Shown here in pieces: positions 53,631-62,743 of a stretch of 64,000 nt of DNA (positions are counted from its first letter, which is position 1; every line of letters begins with the position of its first letter). The DNA lies in contig NZ_JAMGBF010000013.1 in NCBI RefSeq assembly GCF_023516615.1, positions 1 to 64,000 of the forward strand. Direction: 5' to 3'. The notes under the pieces were generated by a model, which made no database searches, was not told the origin of the DNA, and worked only from the letters and a program-made list of their open reading frames with translations. The position numbers were made by a program, and so were the translations under genes. The stretch comes from Streptomyces panaciradicis (GTDB lineage Bacteria > Actinomycetota > Actinomycetes > Streptomycetales > Streptomycetaceae).

Positions 53631-54034
53631 TCAGCCCGTTCTACTGGGTTTGGTGCCCGCCTTGTGGTGGGTGGGACGGCTGTATGCCTCGCCGGTGGCG
53701 AGGACGCGTCCCACGTCATGACGGATGGCCGGACAGCGGTTCTTCGAGCCGAGCGGTCGACCGGGGCCAGGGGGAGATGGTTTCGGTGCACCGGCCCGCG
53801 AGCCGGTCTTCGTGTGGAGGTTCCTGAACCTTCTGCGGACGCGGGCGGGTGTGCGGTTGTTCGGCGGAGCCGGTCTCTCCCAGGGGCGTCGGAGATCGGT
53901 GGCCAATGGACGAGCGAGCCGGAGCGGGGCATAGGCGGCGATCACGAGCCATGTCCACACCGGTTGGCCGCCTCCTGGCTGCGAAGCCGCGACTTGGTCC
54001 ACCCCAGCGTCTGCTTGAACAGACGGAAGTGAAA
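53631..54034 (-). pseudogene. Transposase remnant (C-terminal part, frameshifted)
   Basis: Leftward reading shows FRLFKQTLGWTKSRLRSQEA in one frame and then, shifted, WTWLVIAAYAPLRLARPLAT, DLRRPWERPAPP and HDVGRVLATGEAYSRPTHHK in another. This is the C-terminal end of a DDE transposase common in Streptomyces. N-terminus missing. Ends right before the start of the inositol monophosphatase-like gene. Confidence 0.75.
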
Positions 54035-54044
54035 GGCTCGCCGG

Positions 54045-54893
54045 ATGGACCATGCGTTCGATGCGCCTCCTGTCGACCGGGAACTTCTGGACCTCGCTGT
54101 GCGCTTGGCGGGTCGTGCCGGGCAGATGTCTGCGGAAGCTTTCTTCGCTGGTGACTGGCACAGCCGTCGCAAGGAGGACGGCAGCGAGGTCACCGAGATA
54201 GATGTGGCCGTCGAGGACTTCCTCCGGGCCGAGTTGAGCAACCGGACGCCGGACGATGGGATCTTCGGCGAAGAGGGAGGCGCGACCAGCGGGTCATCGG
54301 GACGGCGATGGATCATCGACCCCGTCAATGGCACCACCTACTTCACCCATCGGGTGCCCCTGTTCACGAACGATCTCGCCTACGAGGACGAGCACGGGCC
54401 CGCCATCGGTGTGATCAACATGCCGCTGAGGCAACAGATGGTCGTCGCGGGCCGCGGTCTGGGCTGCTGGGTGCTGCCGGGTCCGGACCCGGACCTGCGG
54501 TCGGGCCGCCGTGCTCACGTCTCGGGGCGGACCGCCCTGGGCGGGGCGAGGACGCTGATGCACAACCCGGCAGGCTGGCCGGAGGAACTCCTTTCCGCTC
54601 TCCACCGTCGGGTCTTCCTCATGCCTTCGACGGGCATGATCGCGGCCCTGGTGACCGGGTGGGCCGATGCCGGCGTGATCGCCGGTCCACCGATGGGTTA
54701 CGAGGACGTGGCTCCGATGCCGGTCATCGTCACGGAAGCCGGCGGCCGGGTGACCGACCTCGGAGGAACGTCCGTACTGCAGGGAGACATGTCGGTGCTG
54801 GTCACCAACGGTCAATTGCATGAGGACTTCCTGCAGTTGGTGAAGGACTTGCCGCGCAGTCGCGATTGGCAGGCCCTCGCCAATGAGGAGTAG
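54045..54893 (+). CDS. Inositol-monophosphatase/HisN-like phosphatase
   Basis: 282 residues. FIG-superfamily motifs: GEEGG (75-79), WIIDPVNGT (89-97) and GYEDVAPMPVIVTEAGG near the C-terminus. The usual W-x-x-D-P-x-D-G-T has Asn95 in place of the second metal-binding Asp. Could be a histidinol-phosphatase-like or nucleotide-phosphate phosphatase, or catalytically weakened. ATG abuts a transposase remnant. Confidence 0.82.
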   Translation: MDHAFDAPPVDRELLDLAVRLAGRAGQMSAEAFFAGDWHSRRKEDGSEVTEIDVAVEDFLRAELSNRTPDDGIFGEEGGATSGSSGRRWIIDPVNGTTYFTHRVPLFTNDLAYEDEHGPAIGVINMPLRQQMVVAGRGLGCWVLPGPDPDLRSGRRAHVSGRTALGGARTLMHNPAGWPEELLSALHRRVFLMPSTGMIAALVTGWADAGVIAGPPMGYEDVAPMPVIVTEAGGRVTDLGGTSVLQGDMSVLVTNGQLHEDFLQLVKDLPRSRDWQALANEE

Positions 54894-54908
54894 GCCCTGC
54901 GCAAAGCC

Positions 54909-55176
54909 GGAGCTCAATCGGAGAGCGGAGGCCATAAGCCAGATGACCGCGCCGCGAAGGTGGAGTGTCGCGAGATAGCTCTCGGGGGTCCTGTTCATAC
55001 CGGGTGGCGAGGTCGCGCCACGCCTTCAACTTGTTGATCACACGCTCCGCCATGGTGCGCTCCCGGTAGAGCACGGCGTCGTGGGCCATAGGCCGCCCGC
55101 CGTAACGCCCCCTCTTCCTGCGGTTGGCTACCTGATCAGCTTTCTCCGGGATGACCCCGGCTGTCGGCGGCGTGCC
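54909..55176 (-). pseudogene. IS5-like transposase remnant (C-terminal part)
   Basis: Leftward reading: TAGVIPEKADQVANRRKRGR, YGGRPMAHDAVLYRERTMAE and RVINKLKAWRDLATRYEQDP, then in a shifted frame PESYLATLHLRGAVIWLMAS. These are the DDE Glu region and C-terminus of an IS5-family transposase. The N-terminal half is absent and the frame is broken. Left junction with the HAD gene is near 55176. Confidence 0.75.
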
Positions 55177-55865
55177 CGGAGGCAAGCACGAAGGACTGCC
55201 CACGTCAAAGCCATCTCGCAGAAGCCTGATCGCGGCCAGCGCACTTGGAACCGTCCGGTCGGCTGGCGGCTCGCCCCGAGGCCAGACGAGCTGCCCACCG
55301 ATCCACACCGTGCGCAGCCCGGCAGCCCGGCAGCCCGGCCCCCTGCAATGTCGTGCTCGGGATCGTCGCCGACCATCCAGCCACCAGCGCCAAGAGCCGT
55401 CCCGCACCGTTCGGCGGCCAGTTGGAGAATCCGGACATCCGGCTTGCGGACACCGACTTCACCGGAGACGCAGCAGGCGTCCACCCGCTCACCCAGACCC
55501 GAGCGCTGGATCTTCGCCAGCTGGTGGTCAGCCATCCCATTGCTCACCATGCCCACCCGCCAGCCCGAAGCCCGCAGTTGAGACAGACCCTCCAGCACCT
55601 CCGGCTCGCATCGAACCAGGTCCGGCATCCGGGCACGGAACCCGGCCCACAACTCCCCAGCGCACTGCGCCAGCCCGAAGTGTTCCCGCACCTCACGAAA
55701 GAACTGATCACGAGCCCTGAGGCCCTGCCCGTCCGCGGCGATCAGCCAGCGCACCGCCTCGCGCCCGAGCCCTCGGTCGTCGGCGAACTCCATTGCCCAC
55801 GCCGATAACGCAAGCTGGCGATCAACCAGAGTGTTGTCAAGATCAAAAAGCGCCAGCCGCTGCAC
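55128..55865 (-). pseudogene. HAD-family hydrolase, frameshifted by an 8-bp repeat and truncated by an IS remnant
   Basis: The intact part (about 190 residues) has HAD motif I LALFDLDNTLVDRQLAL, motif II VGMVSNGM, Lys in RKPDVRILQLAAERCG and motif IV MVGDDPEHDIAGGRAAGL. Beyond it the correct continuation RTVWIGGQLVWPRGEPPADR is in another frame because CCGGGCTG is present three times (55315-55338) instead of two. The actual frame ends in nonsense residues at 55128 within IS-derived sequence. Codon 20 is TTA. Confidence 0.8.
55315..55338. repeat. Three 8-bp units that break the HAD gene
   Basis: CAGCCCGG three times in tandem on the plus strand. Removing one unit restores the HAD reading frame. 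Confidence 0.85.
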
Positions 55866-56086
55866 AGATGCCCCCAGAGCCCGCCCGATCAGGCCCTGTC
55901 CGTTCGGCGCGAGGTGGGGCCAATTGCCGCTGCCAGATCATGGCATGGAGATCGCCAACTGTGGTCAACTCGCGCTGTCATCCGGGCCACCGAAAGTTGC
56001 TGAAGCCAGGTCATAGGGAGCGGTGGGAATCAGAACTCGGGACGCTCGTGCGGGAGGCGCGAGGTGAGGTCGCGGTCGGCGGGGGC

Positions 56087-57370
56087 TCAAGCCCAGATCC
56101 AGTCGGCCGTGTCGTCCTGACCGTCGTCGGGAAGTCCCACGTAGTGGCGCAGGGCCGCCCGGGTGTCGGGCAGCCGGCGGCTTCGAAGGCCTTCTTCGAA
56201 CTTCTTCCCATACGCGTTCCAGACCTCGGCCTTCGCCAGTGCTTGGAGGAGGCGTTGTTGCCCCTCGGTGAGCTCGACGAAGGGGGGAGTTCTGTCGCGG
56301 AAGCTCTCCTTGACGGCCACGGCCAGGGCGGTCCGCGCCGTCCAATCCGTGTGGTGGCGCGGCATCGCCGGCAGGCAGTCGGCCACGCCGCGGATCACGG
56401 TCTCCCGGCCGTGATCCGCGAGTGACAGAAGAGAGCGACTGGTGTACCCGGGGAGGTCGCCTTCGTTGAAGTCGACGTCCGGCTTCGGGGGATCGGCCGC
56501 GGCCGCAGAGAGTTCACTGATCACACGCCCGGTCAGATCTCTGCCGAGTCCGGTGGTGTCCTCCGCGCTCCCGATACGCGCTAGTGCGGTCGCTGCCGCC
56601 CAGCGGATCAAGGGGGCAGAGGCGTCCAGGTGAGGGCCGAGTCGGGCCCTGAGGGTGATGTCGCCGAGCAGGCCGACCGCCACCAGGGTTGTTGCCGTCA
56701 CCGTCACGGAATCCTCGACCCGTAGGCGGTCAAGGAGACGGGGCAGCACGGCAGCCGCTTCTTCGGGGAACCAGGCCGACAGATAGGCGGCCCGGGTCCT
56801 GATGACAGGGTCGGGATCATCCAGGAGGGAGAGGAGGCTGGACAGTTCTGCCCGGACGGCGTCGTAGGAAAGCAGGGCGCTGGCTCGTGAGTCCATCAGG
56901 CGCCCGGCGGCCCACTCCGCTCGGATGTTCCTGATCCTGTTGCGCTTCCCCTCGTCCGGTTCGGCGGCTATCTGCTCGTCGTAGAAGGCCAGCGCCTCGT
57001 CCAGGCTCACTGCGGCGACCGCCGTGCGCCAGGCCTCGACGTCGATGCCGGCAGGAAGGTCGTATTCGTCGTGCCAGTCGATCGCGAGTCGGGTCAGCAG
57101 CGTCAGGACCCTGTCCCGGACCGTGTGGGGTCCCGCCAGGGCGATACGAGCCAGGAATGGCACCGCATGTGGTGACGCGGAGTATCGCGTGCCCTGGTGA
57201 AAGATGTTGCCGAACAGGGACGTCATGGCACCTTCGCGGGCGACCTCGTCGTCACCGCACAGTTCGGTGAGCTGTTCGGGGACGTCCTGTGCTCTCCCGT
57301 ATGCGTGTCCCAGCTCAGCCCAGTCCACCTCGTGCAGGCCTTCCAACAGGCCCCTCTCACTGCTGATCAC
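56087..57370 (-). CDS. HEAT-repeat protein
   Basis: About 427 residues of helical repeats, e.g. DDPDPVIRTRAAYLSAWFPE, LGPHLDASAPLIRWAAATAL and SLADHGRETVIRGVADCLPA. Probably a protein-protein scaffold; no catalytic motif. The start is unclear: GTG at 57370 is used, while a TTG at 57346 has a better GAGAGGGG ribosome site. No partner evident. Confidence 0.7.
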   Translation of the reverse strand: MISSERGLLEGLHEVDWAELGHAYGRAQDVPEQLTELCGDDEVAREGAMTSLFGNIFHQGTRYSASPHAVPFLARIALAGPHTVRDRVLTLLTRLAIDWHDEYDLPAGIDVEAWRTAVAAVSLDEALAFYDEQIAAEPDEGKRNRIRNIRAEWAAGRLMDSRASALLSYDAVRAELSSLLSLLDDPDPVIRTRAAYLSAWFPEEAAAVLPRLLDRLRVEDSVTVTATTLVAVGLLGDITLRARLGPHLDASAPLIRWAAATALARIGSAEDTTGLGRDLTGRVISELSAAAADPPKPDVDFNEGDLPGYTSRSLLSLADHGRETVIRGVADCLPAMPRHHTDWTARTALAVAVKESFRDRTPPFVELTEGQQRLLQALAKAEVWNAYGKKFEEGLRSRRLPDTRAALRHYVGLPDDGQDDTADWIWA

Positions 57371-57990
57371 GCGCCGACTGTCGCACACGCCACTGACATT
57401 GAGCTGCTCAGCCCCGGGCCGTCCTCTCACCCGGTCGGCCCTCGCCACGGCCGCAACCCTCGCTGGCTGAGCGTGAGAGATCCCTGCAGTTCTCGGCAGG
57501 CTGCGCCTCACTGGTCCTGCGGATCACCCGCTGCCACCCCGAACAGCCCGGCCGCATTCAGGCAGCGGCATCCTCTGCACCGCGGAGGCAACTGGATGGC
57601 GCACAGCCTTCCCCTCGATCCCTTCATCTTCGAGACCTCCGAGCATGCCGTCGCCTGATCTCCCTCTCCCACTAGGCCATCTCTTCACCGGGGCCATCGA
57701 CACCCGAGCCGTCGACACCCGAGCCGTCGACTTCATCCGGCCCAGCGACGCCGACCGGTCGAGCTCGTCCTCGACGATCGAAGGCGGCTCTGACCTGAGC
57801 GGACGTAGGCCGGGGCTCTCGGCGGCGGCTCGAGTGCTGTCGGCGACGCACCGATCGCGTTGGCCGGCCGCGAGGCCGTTCCATCGCTCTGGTTGCCCGT
57901 TCCCTGGTTGGCTCTATGCGGTCCATCTCCTGCGTCCGGCCTGTTCGGTGAACGCTGTGGCGAGGGGCGGCCGAGTGCCCGGCGCAGGTG
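57371..57990. other. 620-base region without supported gene
   Basis: Between leftward HEAT and SCO5918-like genes. Open frames here lack ribosome sites and plausible protein sequence. A 15-base tandem duplication lies at 57697-57726. Confidence 0.5.
57697..57726. repeat. Two tandem 15-bp units
   Basis: TCGACACCCGAGCCG repeated exactly, non-coding. Confidence 0.75.
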
Positions 57991-58314
57991 TCACGCGTCG
58001 CGCAGGGCGGGGCTCCCGAGCAGTGCCGAGGCGACCTGGAGGGGGGTGAGGGTTCTTGGAGCCTGGGGTGCGGCGGCCTCGGGACGGCGGTGGCAGGTGA
58101 AGCCGAGGTGGGTCATGGCGCGGGTCACCTCGCCGCCGGTGAAGTCGCGGCGGTCCTGCCGGGTGATCACCTCACCCACCTGCATCACGGGATAGCGACG
58201 GCGGCCGATGGTCACGGAGTCGCCGCTGACCGGTTCGGGCCGGACCCCGGCCATGGCGGCCAGCACTCCGTTCCTGGTCAGTTCGAACGGGTACCGGGCG
58301 ATGACGCAGCGCAT
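57991..58314 (-). CDS. SCO5918-like small conserved protein
   Basis: 107 residues, MRCVIARYPFELTRNGVLAA, GRRRYPVMQVGEVITRQDRR and DFTGGEVTRAMTHLGFTC. Matches my recollection of the SCO5918 family found beside a DEAD-box helicase and a cold-shock protein in Streptomyces; the same neighbours are present here. Function unknown. Likely read from the cold-shock neighbourhood. Confidence 0.7.
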   Translation of the reverse strand: MRCVIARYPFELTRNGVLAAMAGVRPEPVSGDSVTIGRRRYPVMQVGEVITRQDRRDFTGGEVTRAMTHLGFTCHRRPEAAAPQAPRTLTPLQVASALLGSPALRDA

Positions 58315-58320
58315 GGTGCC

Positions 58321-58635
58321 TCACAGGGAGAAGGCGGAAGGGGGGACGGCGACCGGGCGCGGAGCGCCGAGGACGTCACGGAGGCGGACGCGGTCGGTGT
58401 AGGCCAAGCTGTCGCGGTGCGCGACGAGTTCGGCCCGGGAGACCGAGCCGGTGCGCTCGTCGTCCGCGTCGCACAGGAGCAGGCGCGCCACCCCGGCGCT
58501 GACCATGACGGACAGGGCCACCTCGACGGTCATGTCGTCACCGACCCGCAGCTCGGTCGAGTCGAGGTGGTGGGCCCTGGTCGCGGGACCGGAAGCGGGA
58601 GCGGTGTGGCTGGGACGGGTCTGAACGGGTGTCAC
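58321..58635 (-). CDS. CBS-domain-like small protein
   Basis: 104 residues; GTG start with GGAGG six bases upstream. A single CBS-like unit is suggested by DSTELRVGDDMTVEVALSVM, VARLLLCDADDERTGSVSRA, ELVAHRD. It lies six bases before the SCO5918-like gene and downstream of the helicase, all leftward. Confidence 0.7.
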   Translation of the reverse strand: MTPVQTRPSHTAPASGPATRAHHLDSTELRVGDDMTVEVALSVMVSAGVARLLLCDADDERTGSVSRAELVAHRDSLAYTDRVRLRDVLGAPRPVAVPPSAFSL

Positions 58636-58724
58636 GGCTGCCTCCTGCGGCACGAGTGGATGTGGGGCATGGGATGGCTCCGATCCGGCGGTCGGCGCCG
58701 GCCGAGTGGCGGGCCGCCTACCCG

Positions 58725-60170
58725 TCACGCTGCGCGTCGTGTTCCCGTGGACCGGCCTGGGGCCGACGCCGAGGTGCCCGCCGCGGTCCGGCGGGTGGGT
58801 TTCACGGCCGGCGCGGCGATGACAACCGGCACGCCCGACGGGGCCTGGGCGCCCGTGATGCGGCTGAGCGCCGCCTCACCCGAACGCACCGCGGTGATCG
58901 TCGGTTTGATGCCGGCCGTCGCCATCATCCGGGCCACTCCCCGGCGTTGGCCGGCGGTGACGAGGGTGACGACACTGCCGGACGCGCCGGCCCGGGCCGT
59001 ACGGCCGCCGCGGTGCAGGTAGTCCTTGTGGTCACCCGGCGGGTCCACGTTGACGACCAGGTCGACGTCGTCGACGTGGATGCCGCGCGCCGCGACGTTG
59101 GTGGCCACCAGCACCGTGACCTGACCGTCCTTGAACTGGGCCAGTGTGCGGGTGAGTTGCGGCTGGGACCTGCCGCCGTGCAGGGCGGCGGCATGAACGC
59201 CGTTGCCGAGGAGGTGCTCGGTCAGCTTGTCCACCGCGTGCTTGGTGTCGAGGAACATGATCACTCGGCCGTCTCGCGCCGCGATCTCGGTGGTCGTGCG
59301 GTGCTTGTCCGCCTCGTGCACATGGAGGACGTGGTGCTCCATCGTGGTGACGGCGCCCGCCGAGGGGTCGACCGAATGGACCACCGGGTCACTCAGGTAG
59401 CGGCGCACGAGCAGGTCGACGTCGCGGTCCAGGGTGGCGGAGAAGAGCATGCGCTGACCGCCGGGACGCACCTGGTCGAGGAGGGCGGAGACCTGGGGCA
59501 TGAACCCCCTGTCGGTCATCTGGTCCGCTTCGTCCAGGACGGTGACGGCGACGTCGTGCAGGCGGCAGTCACCCCGCTCGATGAGGTCCTTGAGCCGCCC
59601 CGGTGTCGCGACGACGACCTCCGCCCCGTCCCGCAGCGCACGCGCCTGCCGGTCGATCGACATCCCGCCGACCACCGTGGCCAGCCGCAGCCGCATGGCG
59701 CGGGCGCACGGGGTGAGCGCGTCGGTGACCTGCTGCGCGAGCTCGCGGGTGGGCACGAGAACGAGGGCCAGCGGCTGCCGCGGCTCGGCGCGCCGGCCCG
59801 CGGTACGTGCCAGCAGGGGCAGGCCGAAGGCGAGGGTCTTTCCCGAGCCGGTACGGCCACGGCCGAGGATGTCACGGCCGGCCAGGGAGTTCGGCAGAGT
59901 GGCCGCCTGGATCGGGAAGGGCACGGTCATGCCCTGGTGGCGGAGCGCGGCCAGCAGGGTTGCAGGCATGGCGAGTTCCGCGAACACCTCGACCGGGGGA
60001 AGCGCCGGTTCGATCGTCTTCGGAGGCTCGAACTCGGCGTGTGCAGCGGGAGATGGGACTCCGCGGCCCTGGGGACGGATGCGGGTGTGGGTGCGGCCCG
60101 CCGTCGGGTTCACGGAGCGGTCGTACGAAAACGGGGTGCGGGCGGCGAGTGATGAGCGAGCTCGGTTCAT
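58725..60170 (-). CDS. DEAD-box RNA helicase
   Basis: 481 residues. Motifs in order: Q-motif VPFPIQAATLP, I GRTGSGKT, Ia PTRELAQQV, II LDEADQM, III FSATL, V TNVAARGIHVDD and VI HRGGRTAR. Probably unwinds cold-stabilised or ribosomal RNA. ATG with GAGGAAGG upstream. Directly downstream of the cold-shock gene. Confidence 0.95.
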   Translation of the reverse strand: MNRARSSLAARTPFSYDRSVNPTAGRTHTRIRPQGRGVPSPAAHAEFEPPKTIEPALPPVEVFAELAMPATLLAALRHQGMTVPFPIQAATLPNSLAGRDILGRGRTGSGKTLAFGLPLLARTAGRRAEPRQPLALVLVPTRELAQQVTDALTPCARAMRLRLATVVGGMSIDRQARALRDGAEVVVATPGRLKDLIERGDCRLHDVAVTVLDEADQMTDRGFMPQVSALLDQVRPGGQRMLFSATLDRDVDLLVRRYLSDPVVHSVDPSAGAVTTMEHHVLHVHEADKHRTTTEIAARDGRVIMFLDTKHAVDKLTEHLLGNGVHAAALHGGRSQPQLTRTLAQFKDGQVTVLVATNVAARGIHVDDVDLVVNVDPPGDHKDYLHRGGRTARAGASGSVVTLVTAGQRRGVARMMATAGIKPTITAVRSGEAALSRITGAQAPSGVPVVIAAPAVKPTRRTAAGTSASAPGRSTGTRRAA

Positions 60171-60289
60171 GCGGAACCTTCCTCGATGCGGGCGCGTATC
60201 AAGGAATTCCCGCAGCACGTTGAACGGTGCAGAGAATCGCCGGAACGTGCCGAAGGCAACGGGGGTGAATCCCCCGTGAAAAAGCAGCG

Positions 60290-60325
60290 AGCTGGGGCCC
60301 GCACCCCAAGGTGCGGGCCCCAGCT
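60290..60325 (-). terminator. Hairpin terminator of the cold-shock gene
   Basis: Perfect 16-base stem AGCTGGGGCCCGCACC / GGTGCGGGCCCCAGCT with a 4-base loop, 25 bases beyond the csp stop. Confidence 0.85.
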
Positions 60326-60349
60326 GCGAAAGATGCGTCAGAGCCGGTG

Positions 60350-60553
60350 TCAGGCCGGGACGATATTCTCGGCGGTCGGGCCCTTCTGGCCCTGAGCCAC
60401 GTCGAACGAGACCGTCTGGCCTTCCTGAAGCTCACGGAAGCCCTGAGTGGCGATGTTCGAGTAGTGCGCGAAGACGTCGGCGCCGCCGCCGTCCTGCGCG
60501 ATGAAACCGAAGCCCTTTTCGGCGTTGAACCACTTCACAGTGCCGGTGGCCAT
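60350..60553 (-). CDS. Cold-shock protein, CspA family
   Basis: 67-residue single-stranded nucleic-acid chaperone. [20 protein letters not shown] contains RNP1 (KGFGFI), then DVFAHYSNI (RNP2) and [16 protein letters not shown]. Strong AAGGAG ribosome site and a long leader with a GGAGGG hairpin. Followed by a terminator, then the helicase. Confidence 0.95.
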   Translation of the reverse strand: MATGTVKWFNAEKGFGFIAQDGGGADVFAHYSNIATQGFRELQEGQTVSFDVAQGQKGPTAENIVPA

Positions 60554-60739
60554 GTCATTTCTCCTTCGGAAACGGTGCCCGGAGGGGCCTGTGCGCCCTC
60601 CGTGTCGCCGTGATGATCAACCCGTCAGAGAATGAACCCTTTTGGCACACCACAACTGCAACTCTGAATCGACAGTAGCACGGCGTGCCCGATCATGGGG
60701 TCGGGAATAATTTCGTGAATTTCGTGTTTGAGCGCCGAT

Positions 60740-61123
60740 TTACCGTCCTGCCCCGGCCAAAAGTCGGGCGGCCGTGCCGGCGGGCTCCCTGGGCGGTACG
60801 ACAAGAAGCACCCAGCGTCCCACGGTCTCGCAGTCCAGGCTGATCAAGCCCGTGTCGTGGACGGCATCGGTCGACTCCACGGTGATCACGCGGCCGGGCG
60901 CCATCACGGTGCGGGGTGCGTGCGGCCATTGCGAGGCGTCCACCGTCACCCGCACCGTCGTGCCCCACTCGGGCTCCAACAGGGCCACGAGCGACGGCAG
61001 TTCGAGCTCCAGCGCATCGCAGCGCGGCCACCAGTCCCCGTCCAGCGGGCCATGGCCGACGTCCTGTGCGAGAACCAGGCGGGGCAGAGGCATGCGATAG
61101 GTGTGGGCGTCGTTCGTGGACAT
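60740..61123 (-). CDS. DUF5994 family protein (copy 1)
   Basis: 127 residues. The family core PLDGDWWPRCDALELELPSL and the C-terminal VLLVVPPREPAGTAARLL recur in the two rightward paralogues at 62337 and 62744. Function unknown. Start ATG of MSTNDAHTYR. Confidence 0.75.
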   Translation of the reverse strand: MSTNDAHTYRMPLPRLVLAQDVGHGPLDGDWWPRCDALELELPSLVALLEPEWGTTVRVTVDASQWPHAPRTVMAPGRVITVESTDAVHDTGLISLDCETVGRWVLLVVPPREPAGTAARLLAGAGR

Positions 61124-61470
61124 GGCCACGTACGCGGTGCGGCTGGATTCCGTCGTGCGGTCCCGTCCCCGAAGCCGAGTACGGCTGCCCGTCGCGTCAC
61201 TCGCCGGGAACGGCACCGCATGTCGCGCTGCGCGAAGAGCCCTCGGTGCCCACAGGCTACCCCCGGTGTCCGGAGAAGGCAGCCGAGGAGACCGTCGCCG
61301 TGTTCCCGCGTCCGACCGAGTGCCGAGACATGCCGCGACACCCGTTACGACGTCTCGATGATGTGTCGATGTGTCGAACGCATCGGGACGAGCGGGCAGT
61401 TCGGCCGACCGGTCTTCGGAACGGGTGCAGGGGACCCCGACACCGCGCGCCTGCCTTCGCCGGGGGGCGC
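61124..61470. other. 347-base gap, no supported gene
   Basis: Between two leftward genes; holds the presumed promoter of the DUF5994 copy. Nothing further seen. Confidence 0.4.
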
Positions 61471-61815
61471 TCAGGCTCGCAGCAGGCGACCGGCGAGCTC
61501 CCGGTACTCGCGCAGGGCGAGGCGACATTCGGTGGACTGGGCCTCGGGGTCCAGGTCCGCCCAGCTCGCGCGGAGGGCTCGGCGCCGCTCGGCGAGAGCG
61601 TCGACCAACTGGGCCGTGGCTTCGTCGAACGCGCCCTCCGCCTCCTCCAGAGCCGCACGCGGGTTGTCCGCGAAGGCGTTGACGGCGTGACCGAGGCGGC
61701 GCACGATCTCTTCCCGCCCGTTCGGGGGGAGCAGCGGCTCCGGGCCCGTGGCACGGCGTCCACTGGGAGCCGAGGCCCCGTCCGCGGGCTGCTGGGCGCG
61801 TGTCTGGTCGTACAT
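61471..61815 (-). CDS. Conserved helical protein of unknown function
   Basis: 114 residues, MYDQTRAQQPADGASAPSGR then a long amphipathic alpha-helical part (EEIVRRLGHAVNAFADNPRA, LVDALAERRRALRASW). Coil-like, no motif. Divergent from the DUF5994 pair. Confidence 0.6.
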   Translation of the reverse strand: MYDQTRAQQPADGASAPSGRRATGPEPLLPPNGREEIVRRLGHAVNAFADNPRAALEEAEGAFDEATAQLVDALAERRRALRASWADLDPEAQSTECRLALREYRELAGRLLRA

Positions 61816-62336
61816 GGTCGTGTGTACCGCTTCCCTGGAAGTTGGGGCACCGTCCGAAGACGCCGTTCGCCTTCTCGACAGTTCGCTGCAGGCTTGAGGA
61901 GACTCTGTCGACGCAGCCCCTCCGGGCCCTGCGCCGTCCGGCCAGTCAACGTGCGACGACCACAGGTGTCAACGTGACGTCCGCCCGGAGGCGCGCCTGC
62001 CCAGGGCGCTCATCAGGAACACTGCGGTCTTACCCGCACGGGGAGTAGGGTGGGGACGGTAAAGGTGCGTGTGTCTACCCGACAGGTCGTCCCGAGCACA
62101 CCACCATCCTCGGCGGCAGTCCGTGACCTCGGCCGCATCTCCGTTCCAGTGGCCTGGCCCGGGCAGGGCCGTTTCCGTGTCAACCAGCCCCAGACCTACG
62201 ACGGCACCTTTCTCCTCCGCCGGACGGCCCGGCTTCCGCGCGTGAGGGCGGAGAGTGGCGGTGCCACGCCGGGTCGCGACTCACCACGCCCGACCTCGGC
62301 CTCTCATTCGTGCAAAGGCAGTTGGCAGGAGCCGTC
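61816..62336. other. 521-base divergent promoter region
   Basis: Between the leftward 61471 gene and rightward DUF5994 genes. No gene supported; no clear palindrome found. Confidence 0.4.
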
Positions 62337-62741
62337 ATGAACACCGCACAACCACCCCCGCCTCCCTTCCCTGCCCCCTTGCGTCTGCGCCTGGTGCCCC
62401 AGGGTGCCCTGCCCAGGCCCATCGACGGAGCCTGGTGGCCCCGTTCGTACGACCTGCTCGCCGAACTTCCCAGCCTGCTCGCCGGATTGCCGCGGACGTG
62501 GGGTCACGTCACCAGCGTCACCGTCAACGGCGCGGTCTGGCCCACGACGGCGGGCCGGATGCTCGTGTCCAACCAGGTCGTACAACTGCACAGGACGCTT
62601 GCCGCGTCCGCCCCGCACACTGTCGTTCTGCTCGCCCCGGGCCAGGGACGCTGGGACCTGCTGGTCGTGCCTCCGGACACGACCGCGGAGGCCGCGGAAC
62701 CGCTGATGGCGGCCGCGGCGGGCTCACCCACGGGAGGCTGA
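62337..62741 (+). CDS. DUF5994 family protein (copy 2)
   Basis: 134 residues, ATG with CAGGAG upstream. Core PIDGAWWPRSYDLLAELPSL and LVVPPDTTAEAAEPLMAAA match the paralogues on either side. Two bases before the next copy, so the two form an operon. Confidence 0.8.
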   Translation: MNTAQPPPPPFPAPLRLRLVPQGALPRPIDGAWWPRSYDLLAELPSLLAGLPRTWGHVTSVTVNGAVWPTTAGRMLVSNQVVQLHRTLAASAPHTVVLLAPGQGRWDLLVVPPDTTAEAAEPLMAAAAGSPTGG

Positions 62742-62743
62742 CC

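Noticed and set aside
57672..57926. 84-residue minus-strand open frame
   Set aside because: Composed of Arg/Pro-rich sequence and the translated tandem repeat; no ribosome site.
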